A stretch of DNA of 34,730 bases. Origin: CAYNND01 sp964398775. Its GTDB lineage: Bacteria > Patescibacteriota > Minisyncoccia > Phycocordibacterales > UBA2100. Numbering within the stretch: the stretch's first letter is position 1; each line of letters starts with the position of its first letter. Shown piece by piece: positions 1 to 5,529 of the stretch. A program made the translations under genes and the position numbers. The notes under the pieces were generated by a model. The model worked only from the letters and a program-made list of their open reading frames with translations. It searched no databases and was not told the DNA's origin. The stretch covers positions 1 through 34,730 of the forward strand of contig CAYNND010000011.1 in NCBI GenBank assembly GCA_964398775.1, written 5' to 3'.

Positions 1-455
1 TTACAATTACTCGCTTGTGTGTAACCTGCTTTCTCCGCTTCTGCTTCGGTTTTGAAGTATCGTTTATTTTTCTCTGAAATGGTCTCAGCGCCCGGACACC
101 ACAGGTAGTGCCATCGCTTTCCTTTACGGCTTGCGACAATCTTCCCACCTATCTGCTGGTTGACCGAGGTTGCTGCCTGAGGTGTCATGCGCTCGATGCG
201 TGCTGACGTATCATGCACCACCCCCTCTCCACCATCAGGCATCCCTGAGCTTTTGCCAAGCGTGAATGCGATGATAGCGACAGAAATGAGTGTTACGACG
301 TCAGCAAGGGCATACCCTCGTGGAGTCTCTATATATGCACGGAGTTGAGCCGTCCTGCGCGCAACTGCCTTTCGTAAGTCATAGAGCCATAAGCGCAGGC
401 GTCCCTTGATTCTGAGGAGTCTCTGTTGTATAGTTCCCAAGCCCATATTTCTCAT
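1..455 (-). CDS. Membrane-anchored protein with short C-terminal WC...NC domain (3' end cut by window edge)
   Basis: The frame is open from the ATG at 453-455 through base 1, so the C-terminus lies outside the window (about 151 codons visible). The N-terminus is basic (MRNMGLGTIQQRLLRIK), one hydrophobic segment follows at about residues 51-68 (ADVVTLISVAIIAFTLG), then a short linker and a compact domain with the motif GKRWHYLWCPGAETI, then NKRYF and a terminal NCK. That pattern of Trp-Cys, then Gly-Ala, then Asn-Lys and Asn-Cys resembles the small Ada-like metal-binding-type domain seen at the C-terminus of many Patescibacteria proteins (recalled, not searched). It probably sits outside or at the membrane. 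A TACAAT box lies 12 nt before this ATG; an alternative ATG is at 444-446. It is divergent from rpmA. Confidence 0.75.
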   Translation of the reverse strand, partial: MRNMGLGTIQQRLLRIKGRLRLWLYDLRKAVARRTAQLRAYIETPRGYALADVVTLISVAIIAFTLGKSSGMPDGGEGVVHDTSARIERMTPQAATSVNQQIGGKIVASRKGKRWHYLWCPGAETISEKNKRYFKTEAEAEKAGYTQASNC

Positions 456-511
456 AGGTCAATGACCATTGTATATCAGAAATCAGGCGCTTAATATAAA
501 CGTTTACACAT

Positions 512-784
512 ATGGCAACGAAAAAAGCTACCGGTTCCGCTGCGAACCTGACGGATTCAAATCCAAAATATCTCGGCGTAAAGAAGTACGCAGGTGAGAC
601 AGTCAACCCTGGAAACATCATCGTTCGCCAGCGTGGCACTCGCATTCTTGCTGGTAAGAATGTGCGCATTGGAAAAGACCACACTCTCTTTGCTGTTAAA
701 GCAGGAAAGGTTGTCTTCGGTGCAAAGCGCAAGGGCAACCTTGATGGCACAAACACAAAGCGCCCTATCGTCTCAGTCGAGTAA
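512..784 (+). CDS. rpmA: 50S ribosomal protein bL27
   Basis: A 90-residue protein of the usual bL27 length. It opens with MATKKATGSAAN, the equivalent of the basic N-terminal tail that reaches the peptidyl-transferase centre, and continues with LGVKKYAGE, GNIIVRQRGT and VRIGKDHTLFAV, all strong family signatures. There is no N-terminal extension of the Firmicutes cleavable type. It lies alone, divergent from the upstream membrane protein and convergent with rplI, and ends at a strong terminator. A TATAAA-like -10 lies at 495-500, 11 nt before the ATG, and no Shine-Dalgarno is visible, so the leader would be only a few nucleotides long. Confidence 0.97.
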   Translation: MATKKATGSAANLTDSNPKYLGVKKYAGETVNPGNIIVRQRGTRILAGKNVRIGKDHTLFAVKAGKVVFGAKRKGNLDGTNTKRPIVSVE

Positions 785-796
785 TATACGACTTAT

Positions 797-826
797 AAAA
801 AGCCCCTCACTTGAGGGGCTTTTTTT
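797..826. terminator. Bidirectional intrinsic terminator, rpmA/rplI
   Basis: AGCCCCTC (801-808) pairs with GAGGGGCT (813-820), with A-rich sequence before and seven T after, so it can terminate rpmA on + and rplI on -. Confidence 0.92.
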
Positions 827-845
827 GTATCTTTACTATAAGCGA

Positions 846-1280
846 TTACGCAGCCTTTATTTCTACTGCAAGGTTCCAATGCTGTTTACCGACTGATACC
901 GGCACTGGGTAGTTTCCTACTTTTTTGATTGGATGCTTCACTTCAAACGCTGACTCAGGAAGCGCAAGACCGCGCTCTCGCAATGCCGCAGCGAGCTTTG
1001 CTGGTGTAACCGCCTCAAAGAGCGCACCTTCAGTTGTAGCCTTCATGTGGAGTGTCAGCGAGCTGATTTTCTTTAGCGCCTCAAACTGAGTCTTTAGTTT
1101 CTCAAGTTCGTTATGCTCTTTTTGTGCATGTGCTTTCTGCAGTGCTGCAATCTTCTCTGGTGTTGCACGTTCTGCCTTGCGTTGCGGCAAAAGCAGATTC
1201 AATGCAAAACCTTCTGCGACCTCTTTAACTTCACCTGTGCGGCCTACTTTCGGCACGTCTTTAAGCAATATGACTTTCAT
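846..1280 (-). CDS. rplI: 50S ribosomal protein bL9
   Basis: 144 residues, the usual bL9 length. The N-terminal domain starts MKVILLKDVPKVG and contains the family signature EVAEGFALNLLLPQ, which binds 23S rRNA. A long connecting helix rich in Lys, Glu and Ala follows (about residues 42-75), then the C-terminal domain. The start is fixed by a TATACT box ending exactly 6 nt before the ATG, with no Shine-Dalgarno, implying a leaderless mRNA. bL9 is one of the ribosomal proteins reported missing in some Patescibacteria lineages, so its presence is mildly informative about placement. Confidence 0.96.
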   Translation of the reverse strand: MKVILLKDVPKVGRTGEVKEVAEGFALNLLLPQRKAERATPEKIAALQKAHAQKEHNELEKLKTQFEALKKISSLTLHMKATTEGALFEAVTPAKLAAALRERGLALPESAFEVKHPIKKVGNYPVPVSVGKQHWNLAVEIKAA

Positions 1281-1286
1281 AATCGT

Positions 1287-1292
1287 AGTATA
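1287..1292 (-). promoter_or_regulatory. -10 box of rplI
   Basis: TATACT on the minus strand, 6 nt from the rplI ATG; this puts the expected transcription start at the start codon. Confidence 0.7.
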
Positions 1293-1348
1293 TGCCTAAG
1301 GGAGGACTCCCGCAATAAATGGCCTTTGAGGTATTGGCTCTGCCTCGA

Positions 1349-2620
1349 CTACTTCCCTGTCTTGAAGTAGAGCAGTGCTCGCTCCATGATGAGGTCTTTC
1401 TTTGCCTTTGCATTCTTCTCGATAGTTGCTGGGTCAGTCGGTAGCTTTACTTCAATGTTTGGCTCGATACCTTCTCCTGAGATGTTCTTACCGTCAGGCA
1501 TAATCCATCGTGCGACGGTTACCTTTAGTGATGTCTCAGGTGTGATTTCTACAAGCTCCTGGACAGAACCTTTACCAAATGACTTTGTGCCAATGATGAT
1601 AGCTTTCTTATGGTGCTTGAGTGCGCCCGCGAGAATCTCAGATGCTGACGCTGAGCCTTTATCCTGCAAGATGACGAGTTTGAGTGTGGGAGTAAAGATG
1701 TTGTACCCTGCAGAGCGATGAATTGTTGAAGGTTGTTTTGAAGAGTAATCCTCAGTCACGATAGTCTCACCTCCTGGAAGGAACCAGCTCGCCACATCAA
1801 CCGCTGCATTCAAGTAACCACCTGGATTGCCACGGAGGTCAATGATGAGCTTGTTTGACTTTGTCTTCTCAAACTCTTGCAGTGCCTGTCGGAATTTTTC
1901 TGGTGAAGTCTCTGCGAAACTACTGAACTCAATAACGAAGATGTTCCCTGGGAGTACCTTTGTCTTGATGATTGGCACGACAATCGTCTCTCGCACTACG
2001 CTGATGACCTGCTCTTTCTGCCATCCGACACGCATAATGGTAAGCTTCACGACCGAACCTTTCGGACCGCGAATCTTTTTGACTGCAGCCTCTACTGACA
2101 TGCCATTTGTGTCGATGTCATCTATCTTCAAGATTTTATCTTCTGGCTTGAGTGTTGCTCGTTCAGCTGGTGAACCTTTGAGTGGTGAGACGACTTGTAG
2201 CTGACCATCCTTCACTGCGATTTCCATACCGACACCATCAAAGGAGCCGCTGATATCATCTTTGAACTGTGCGTTTTCCTGTGGTGGGAAAAATGTCGTG
2301 TATGGATCACCGAGTGACGCTGCGACACCTTGTGCCATGCCCCAAACTCTGTCTTGCTTTGTTGGTTCTTTCTCACCAGGCTTCAAGGCATGTGTAGGAA
2401 CATATTTCTCGTCGAGTGCATGCCAGACGCGCCAGACAGGAGTCATATCGACTGATTCTGGCTCACCTGAACCAAATGCCTTTGCATACTGGGCTGGAAT
2501 GAGGTATTTCCATGTATCAGTAACCCCGATGTAGAGGCCGATAATTAACAGTCCGCAGGAAAATAGTGCTCCGCGAGTACTTGAGGTAAATAAACGATTC
2601 GTGTGTGTCGTGTGTTGCAT
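1349..2620 (-). CDS. S41-family C-terminal processing peptidase (CtpA-like)
   Basis: 423 residues. One N-terminal membrane segment at about 17-34 (ALFSCGLLIIGLYIGV) should anchor the rest outside the cytoplasm. A PDZ domain follows (GVGMEIAVKDGQLQVV through PKGSVVKLTI, about 128-195), then the S41 protease core. The Ser-Lys dyad is visible as Ser about 325 in GSASASE and Lys about 350 in SFGKGSVQ; LRGNPGG is another family signature. The family cleaves C-terminal tails of envelope proteins. The frame is open to 2647, but a CATACT box ends 6 nt before the ATG at 2618-2620, so that start is chosen. It is divergent from cysS. Confidence 0.93.
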   Translation of the reverse strand: MQHTTHTNRLFTSSTRGALFSCGLLIIGLYIGVTDTWKYLIPAQYAKAFGSGEPESVDMTPVWRVWHALDEKYVPTHALKPGEKEPTKQDRVWGMAQGVAASLGDPYTTFFPPQENAQFKDDISGSFDGVGMEIAVKDGQLQVVSPLKGSPAERATLKPEDKILKIDDIDTNGMSVEAAVKKIRGPKGSVVKLTIMRVGWQKEQVISVVRETIVVPIIKTKVLPGNIFVIEFSSFAETSPEKFRQALQEFEKTKSNKLIIDLRGNPGGYLNAAVDVASWFLPGGETIVTEDYSSKQPSTIHRSAGYNIFTPTLKLVILQDKGSASASEILAGALKHHKKAIIIGTKSFGKGSVQELVEITPETSLKVTVARWIMPDGKNISGEGIEPNIEVKLPTDPATIEKNAKAKKDLIMERALLYFKTGK

Positions 2621-2626
2621 TGCTCT

Positions 2627-2632
2627 AGTATG
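2627..2632 (-). promoter_or_regulatory. -10 box of the S41 protease
   Basis: CATACT on the minus strand, 6 nt before the ATG at 2620; this decides the start over the longer open frame. Confidence 0.6.
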
Positions 2633-2677
2633 ACCTGTCGTCGACAAAAAGCAAAGTGCGCGATGTGCCGCCTATGG

Positions 2678-2683
2678 TACAAT
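2678..2683 (+). promoter_or_regulatory. -10 box of cysS
   Basis: TACAAT followed by 6 nt and the ATG at 2690. The longer frame beginning at 2603 would place this box inside the coding region. Confidence 0.7.
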
Positions 2684-2689
2684 CTGCAC

Positions 2690-4123
2690 ATGTCATTTTT
2701 CAGAAATATGTTTTCGAGTGGAAGTGCACCTGCACACAAGGTTTTTTTGTATAACACCCTCACAAAAACGAAGGAAGAATTTAAACCTCTCGTTGCTCCT
2801 GATGTACGTCTCTACACCTGTGGCCCGACAGTCTACTCAGAGCCACAAATCGGCAACCTCCGTGCCTATATCTTTTCTGATACGTTAAAGCGCACATTAC
2901 ATGCATCTGGATATACCGTACACCAAGTGATAAACATCACTGATGTGGGTCACCTCGTGAGTGATGGTGACGACGGCGAAGATAAGATGGAGAAAGCGGC
3001 TGCAAAGACTGGTGAGCGGGCTGAAGATATTGCAAAACGTATCACTGAAATCTTTTTCGAAAACCTTGCTGACCTTAACTGTGATGTGAAAGATACTCGC
3101 TTTCCGAGAGCAACTGAGTACATAAAAGAACAAATAGCGCTTGTGCAGACACTCGAAGAAAAGGGATACACGTACTCAACAAGTGACGGTATCTACTTTG
3201 ATACATCGCGCTTCCCTGCCTATGGTGCGCTTGGTGGCATCGACCTTGAAGGACTCAAGGCAGGCGCACGAGTGACTGTCTCTGATGAAAAGAAGAATCC
3301 AACTGATTTTGCACTCTGGAAATTTTCACCACGAGATGGTACTCAGAGACAGCAAGAGTGGGAGTCACCGTGGGGTGTCGGCTTTCCTGGATGGCATATT
3401 GAGTGTTCTGCGATGAGTCGCGCACTCCTCGGTAAGCATCTTGATATTCATACAGGAGGTATAGATCACATCCCCGTACACCACAACAATGAAATCGCAC
3501 AGTCGGAATGTGGCAGCGGAGAAACTTTCGTAAACTACTGGATGCACAATGCATTTTTAACTATTGATGGGAGTCGTATCGGTAAGTCAGTTGGAAACGC
3601 AATCACACTGAGAGAATTAAAGAACCAAGGGTACGATCCACTTGCACTTCGCTACCTGTTTCTTGGCGCGCAGTATCGCTCACAAATGAATTTTACATTT
3701 GAATCACTAGATGCTGCACAAGTAGCACTAAAACGTTTGCGCAGTTTCGTCAGAGATTACTACAAGCATGACGAAGGGAAAGTTATCACTGCTGTCATAT
3801 CGCAAGTAAAGGAAGCGTGTGCAGATGACCTCTCAACGCCGGCTGCGCTTGCAGCACTCTTTGCGATGCTTGGCTTTAGTGCCTACACTGGAGTCGATAA
3901 AGCGAAGACACTTATAGCGGCCGATGAGCTGCTTGGGTTACACCTCATGAAAGACGTGAGCGACGAAGAAGTGCCTGATGCCGTCAAGAAACTCCTCGAA
4001 GATAGAGATGCAGCTCGGGCAGAAAAACGATGGGCAGATTCTGATTCTATTCGTGACGCGATTGGTGAGATGGGCTATATCGTAAAAGATACAAAAGAAG
4101 GTCAGAAGGTTGAAAAGAAGTAA
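2690..4123 (+). CDS. cysS: Cysteinyl-tRNA synthetase
   Basis: 477 residues. It charges tRNA-Cys with cysteine at the cost of ATP. Class I features: CGPTVY at the N-terminus with a zinc-ligand Cys, the Parcubacteria-style INITDVGHLVSDGDDGEDKM, the zinc-ligand region HIECSAMS and HTGGIDHIPVHHNNE, and a KMSKS-equivalent RIGKSVGN. Odd: the HIGH-equivalent reads QIGN (in YSEPQIGNLRAY), so the first His is Gln, and KMSKS reads RIGKS; both ATP-site motifs therefore diverge. A compact C-terminal helical domain follows. The ATG at 2690 is chosen because TACAAT lies 6 nt upstream. Its 3' end runs into the promoter of the small RNA unit that follows. Confidence 0.95.
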   Translation: MSFFRNMFSSGSAPAHKVFLYNTLTKTKEEFKPLVAPDVRLYTCGPTVYSEPQIGNLRAYIFSDTLKRTLHASGYTVHQVINITDVGHLVSDGDDGEDKMEKAAAKTGERAEDIAKRITEIFFENLADLNCDVKDTRFPRATEYIKEQIALVQTLEEKGYTYSTSDGIYFDTSRFPAYGALGGIDLEGLKAGARVTVSDEKKNPTDFALWKFSPRDGTQRQQEWESPWGVGFPGWHIECSAMSRALLGKHLDIHTGGIDHIPVHHNNEIAQSECGSGETFVNYWMHNAFLTIDGSRIGKSVGNAITLRELKNQGYDPLALRYLFLGAQYRSQMNFTFESLDAAQVALKRLRSFVRDYYKHDEGKVITAVISQVKEACADDLSTPAALAALFAMLGFSAYTGVDKAKTLIAADELLGLHLMKDVSDEEVPDAVKKLLEDRDAARAEKRWADSDSIRDAIGEMGYIVKDTKEGQKVEKK

Positions 4124-4137
4124 AGATGTGGTAGTTT
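4110..4137 (+). promoter_or_regulatory. Candidate promoter of small RNA unit A
   Basis: TTGAAA (4110-4115), 16-nt spacer, TAGTTT (4132-4137). The cysS stop codon lies inside the spacer, so unit A would start about 20 nt after cysS. Confidence 0.4.
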
Positions 4138-4143
4138 TCCCAC

Positions 4144-4287
4144 ATTGCAACAAGGAGGACGTGTCCCGATTTAGCAAAAGCCGGCTGGGCGTTAAACAGA
4201 GGTTGTGCAGTCATCTCCAAGCAATGACCGCGCCACACAAACAACCTGCCTCACACTGCTCCTGAGTGGTGTGAGGCTTAATTTTTG
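4144..4287 (+). ncRNA. Structured small RNA candidate, unit A of a tandem pair
   Basis: No credible protein frame. The segment begins with AACAAGGAGGACG, then contains a nested structure: AGGTTGT pairs with ACAACCT, enclosing a hairpin GTCAT...ATGAC. It ends in a strong terminator. Unit B downstream repeats the same order of elements with short matching blocks (TAAAC.GAGG, CATC, CCTGCCTC, GAGGCTTAATTTTT in A and GGGGCTTAATTTTT in B), which suggests the two descend from one duplicated RNA. Function unknown. The alternative is an untranslated tail of cysS. Confidence 0.45.
4248..4286 (+). terminator. Terminator of unit A
   Basis: GCCTCACAC (4248-4256) pairs with GTGTGAGGC (4269-4277), followed by TTAATTTTT. 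Confidence 0.85.
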
Positions 4288-4314
4288 CATATAAAATCCC
4301 GAGCGTGATAGACT
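4285..4314 (+). promoter_or_regulatory. Candidate promoter of small RNA unit B
   Basis: TTGCAT (4285-4290), 18-nt spacer, extended -10 TGATAGACT (4306-4314). The predicted start is about 4321. Confidence 0.5.
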
Positions 4315-4320
4315 TTCACC

Positions 4321-4463
4321 ACATGTCTTTGGAGGAGAAAACCACCGAGTACACGTAAGGTCAACCGGACCCTAAACGGAGGCTCTGGCATCCCGTGATG
4401 TCCATACCATTGGCTCTGCCCTGCCTGCCTCGACGTCTCGCGATGTTTGGGGCTTAATTTTTA
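4321..4463 (+). ncRNA. Structured small RNA candidate, unit B of a tandem pair
   Basis: About 143 nt from its own extended -10 to its own terminator. It contains GGTC...GACC and CATC...GATG hairpins and an AGGC...GCCT outer pairing in the same order as unit A. An 11-codon leaderless ORF (MSLEEKTTEYT, 4323-4358) starts 8 nt after the -10, and its codons contain GGAGGAGAAAACC, which matches the Shine-Dalgarno leaders of two other genes in the window. It could be an RNA, a leader peptide, or both. Function unknown. Confidence 0.45.
4427..4462 (+). terminator. Terminator of unit B
   Basis: GCCTCGACGT pairs with ATGTTTGGGGC through G-T pairs and a small bulge, followed by TTAATTTTT, the same tail as unit A. 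Confidence 0.65.
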
Positions 4464-4494
4464 GCAATGCATGAAAATGCAATATCGTCCCAAA

Positions 4495-4537
4495 TAAAAA
4501 ATCTTGCAGGCATCGAGGGTGGTCGATGCCTGCAAGA
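4495..4537 (-). terminator. Terminator of the 64-aa ORF at 4544-4738
   Basis: A perfect 15-bp inverted repeat (4502-4516 with 4523-4537) and a 6-nt loop, followed on the minus strand by TTTTTT. Confidence 0.93.
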
Positions 4538-4543
4538 CGAACT

Positions 4544-4738
4544 TTAGGCCGACTTCTTGACGACGCCGTCACGAAGAAGGTGCACCAGCTCTCTGCGCTC
4601 AAGCGGACATTCTGCACCACGATGCAGAACGACACCTCGCTCGACTACAATCTTGTCCCCTTCCGCGAAGTTGCGGGTCTGCCGTACCTGTTGCCCAGAA
4701 GTCACAGAGAAGGCATACACAACGATGAGCGTGGTCAT
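4544..4738 (-). CDS. Small protein of unknown function (64 aa)
   Basis: I do not recognise the product. The predicted protein opens MTTLIVVYAFSV and continues with a charged region (FAEGDKIVVERGVVLHRG, then CPLERRELVHLLRDG), so it could be a small soluble domain with a hydrophobic first strand. Support for a real gene: its stop is 7 nt before a perfect 15-bp terminator, and AAAGGG lies 11 nt before the ATG. A GTG start at 4750 would add four residues but abuts the AAAGG. Upstream, GTTACC (4792-4797 region) can pair with GGTAAC, with an inner GTCC-GTAA-GGAC hairpin, so translation or termination may be controlled by the leader. It could instead be a non-coding RNA. Confidence 0.5.
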   Translation of the reverse strand: MTTLIVVYAFSVTSGQQVRQTRNFAEGDKIVVERGVVLHRGAECPLERRELVHLLRDGVVKKSA

Positions 4739-4757
4739 CACGGGATTCACCCTTTGT

Positions 4758-4797
4758 AGGTTACCTACTTGTAGTCCTTACGGACAGGATTGGTAAC
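4758..4797 (-). promoter_or_regulatory. Leader stem-loop upstream of the 64-aa ORF
   Basis: On the minus strand GTTACC and GGTAAC pair at the ends of a 40-nt element with an inner GTCC-GTAA-GGAC hairpin, directly after the preceding terminator and just before the ORF. Confidence 0.4.
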
Positions 4798-4824
4798 AAA
4801 AAGCCCCCTGCTCGGCAGGGGGCT
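4798..4824 (-). terminator. Intrinsic terminator in the small-RNA region
   Basis: GCCCCCTGC (4803-4811) pairs perfectly with GCAGGGGGC (4815-4823), then TTTTT on the minus strand. The only sequence it could terminate is the roughly 90-nt stretch 4825-4915, which holds no convincing ORF, or read-through from the gene to its right. Confidence 0.88.
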
Positions 4825-4919
4825 GATGTTCATAGACATGCACAGCAAACCTCTACCGAGTATGGTGACTCAATAGAAGTAGTAGTTTTTGTATATGTAT
4901 TGGATTCATATGAATTTTG

Positions 4920-4958
4920 AAAAAAGTCCCGACTCCCGCACGTCTGCGCGAGAGTCGG
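4920..4958 (-). terminator. Terminator of the 64-aa ORF at 4985-5179
   Basis: CCGACTC (4929-4935) pairs with GAGTCGG (4952-4958), with an inner CGC/GCG, followed on the minus strand by TTTTTT. Confidence 0.88.
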
Positions 4959-4984
4959 TGAGCTCTACTCGAGCGGTTTGAACT

Positions 4985-5179
4985 TCAGCCCTGCATCTTG
5001 GGATCAGGGTCGAAATCATACCAGCCCGTTGCCTGCGTATGCCCTTTACGTGGGCACTTGTCGCCCTTGGAGTCAGGGGCGCCTGCTGCCGCAAGCGGCG
5101 GCCTGCGATGCTCTTCGATTCTCCGTTGAGGGAGAACCCTCCTCGCTTCGCCGGGGAGTGTCTGTGGCGTGTCAGTCAT
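4985..5179 (-). CDS. Small protein of unknown function (64 aa) with a clear Shine-Dalgarno
   Basis: I do not recognise the product. MTDTPQTLPGEARRVLPQRR begins a polar, Pro/Arg-rich protein that ends GWYDFDPDPKMQG and carries one Cys (DKCPRKGH); there is no membrane segment. Translation support is good: TAGGAGAAAAAACC precedes the ATG at the right distance, and this leader is nearly identical to that of the XRE gene at 26459. A terminator starts 26 nt after the stop. Upstream on the same strand are a hairpin (5239-5274), a second terminator (5287-5309) and a strong promoter (5409-5437), so expression may depend on read-through of a leader terminator. Confidence 0.6.
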   Translation of the reverse strand: MTDTPQTLPGEARRVLPQRRIEEHRRPPLAAAGAPDSKGDKCPRKGHTQATGWYDFDPDPKMQG

Positions 5180-5238
5180 GGTTTTTTCTCCTAAAACCAC
5201 GTGCAGGCGGCATTCTGAGGGTCTCTCAGGTGCGTCCT

Positions 5239-5274
5239 GCGCTCTAGGTTCAATATCATCTGAACCGAAAGCGC
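5239..5274 (-). promoter_or_regulatory. Leader hairpin upstream of the 4985-5179 ORF
   Basis: GCGCT...GGTTCA pairs with TGAACC...AGCGC around an 8-nt loop. It lies between the leader terminator and the Shine-Dalgarno. Confidence 0.5.
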
Positions 5275-5286
5275 AATGCGCAGGTA

Positions 5287-5309
5287 TAAAAAATCCCGCT
5301 TCTGCGGGT
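5287..5309 (-). terminator. Leader terminator / attenuator candidate
   Basis: CCCGC pairs with GCGGG around a 4-nt loop, then TTTTTT on the minus strand. It lies about 115 nt after the promoter at 5409-5437 and about 110 nt before the ORF start. Confidence 0.75.
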
Positions 5310-5402
5310 CTGTGCTGTCTTTTTGTAATCCTTCGACTACTCCACAACAACATGCCCGCCGTGCGTTTTAGTCGATAGTAGAATTGCGATGTGTTGTTGC
5401 AT
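5287..5402 (-). ncRNA. Leader or small RNA with a predicted pseudoknot
   Basis: From the predicted start near 5402, two exact helices interleave: CAACAACA (5399-5392) with TGTTGTTG (5352-5345), and TCGACTA (5375-5369) with TAGTCGA (5339-5333). The order a-b-a'-b' is that of a pseudoknot. A terminator follows. This is the layout of a transcription-attenuating leader, or of a free small RNA of about 115 nt. No match to a known riboswitch class is recognised. Confidence 0.5.
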
Positions 5403-5408
5403 ATATCT

Positions 5409-5437
5409 AGTTTAGCCTGACTGCTATGGGTTGTCAA
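5409..5437 (-). promoter_or_regulatory. Strong promoter of the pseudoknot leader
   Basis: Minus strand: consensus TTGACA (5437-5432), a 17-nt spacer, TAAACT (5414-5409). It is one of the few full -35/-10 promoters in the window. Confidence 0.7.
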
Positions 5438-5514
5438 ATCCATAGATTCTACTTTTCCCCATCATATCCACGCTCTCCACAAATGTGCTTTTTGCATGCA
5501 GTACGTAAGTCGCG

Positions 5515-5520
5515 TACAAT
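5515..5520 (+). promoter_or_regulatory. -10 box of dnaB
   Basis: TACAAT, 9 nt before the dnaB ATG, with TTGCAT at 5492-5497 (17-nt spacing). The leader would be only 2-3 nt. Confidence 0.65.
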
Positions 5521-5529
5521 CCTCTCACT

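Larger units (their letters stand above)
4124..5529. other. 1.4-kb region of small transcription units without a large gene
   Basis: It holds two + RNA units (4144-4287, 4321-4463), two 64-aa ORFs on - (4544-4738, 4985-5179), an unexplained terminated stretch (4825-4915), and a pseudoknot-like leader (5287-5402). Six intrinsic terminators lie in 1.4 kb. No transposase, tRNA or CRISPR repeat is seen. Confidence 0.6.

Noticed and set aside
4526..4759. 77-codon plus-strand ORF
   Set aside because: It begins inside the perfect terminator stem of the opposite-strand ORF and has no promoter or Shine-Dalgarno.
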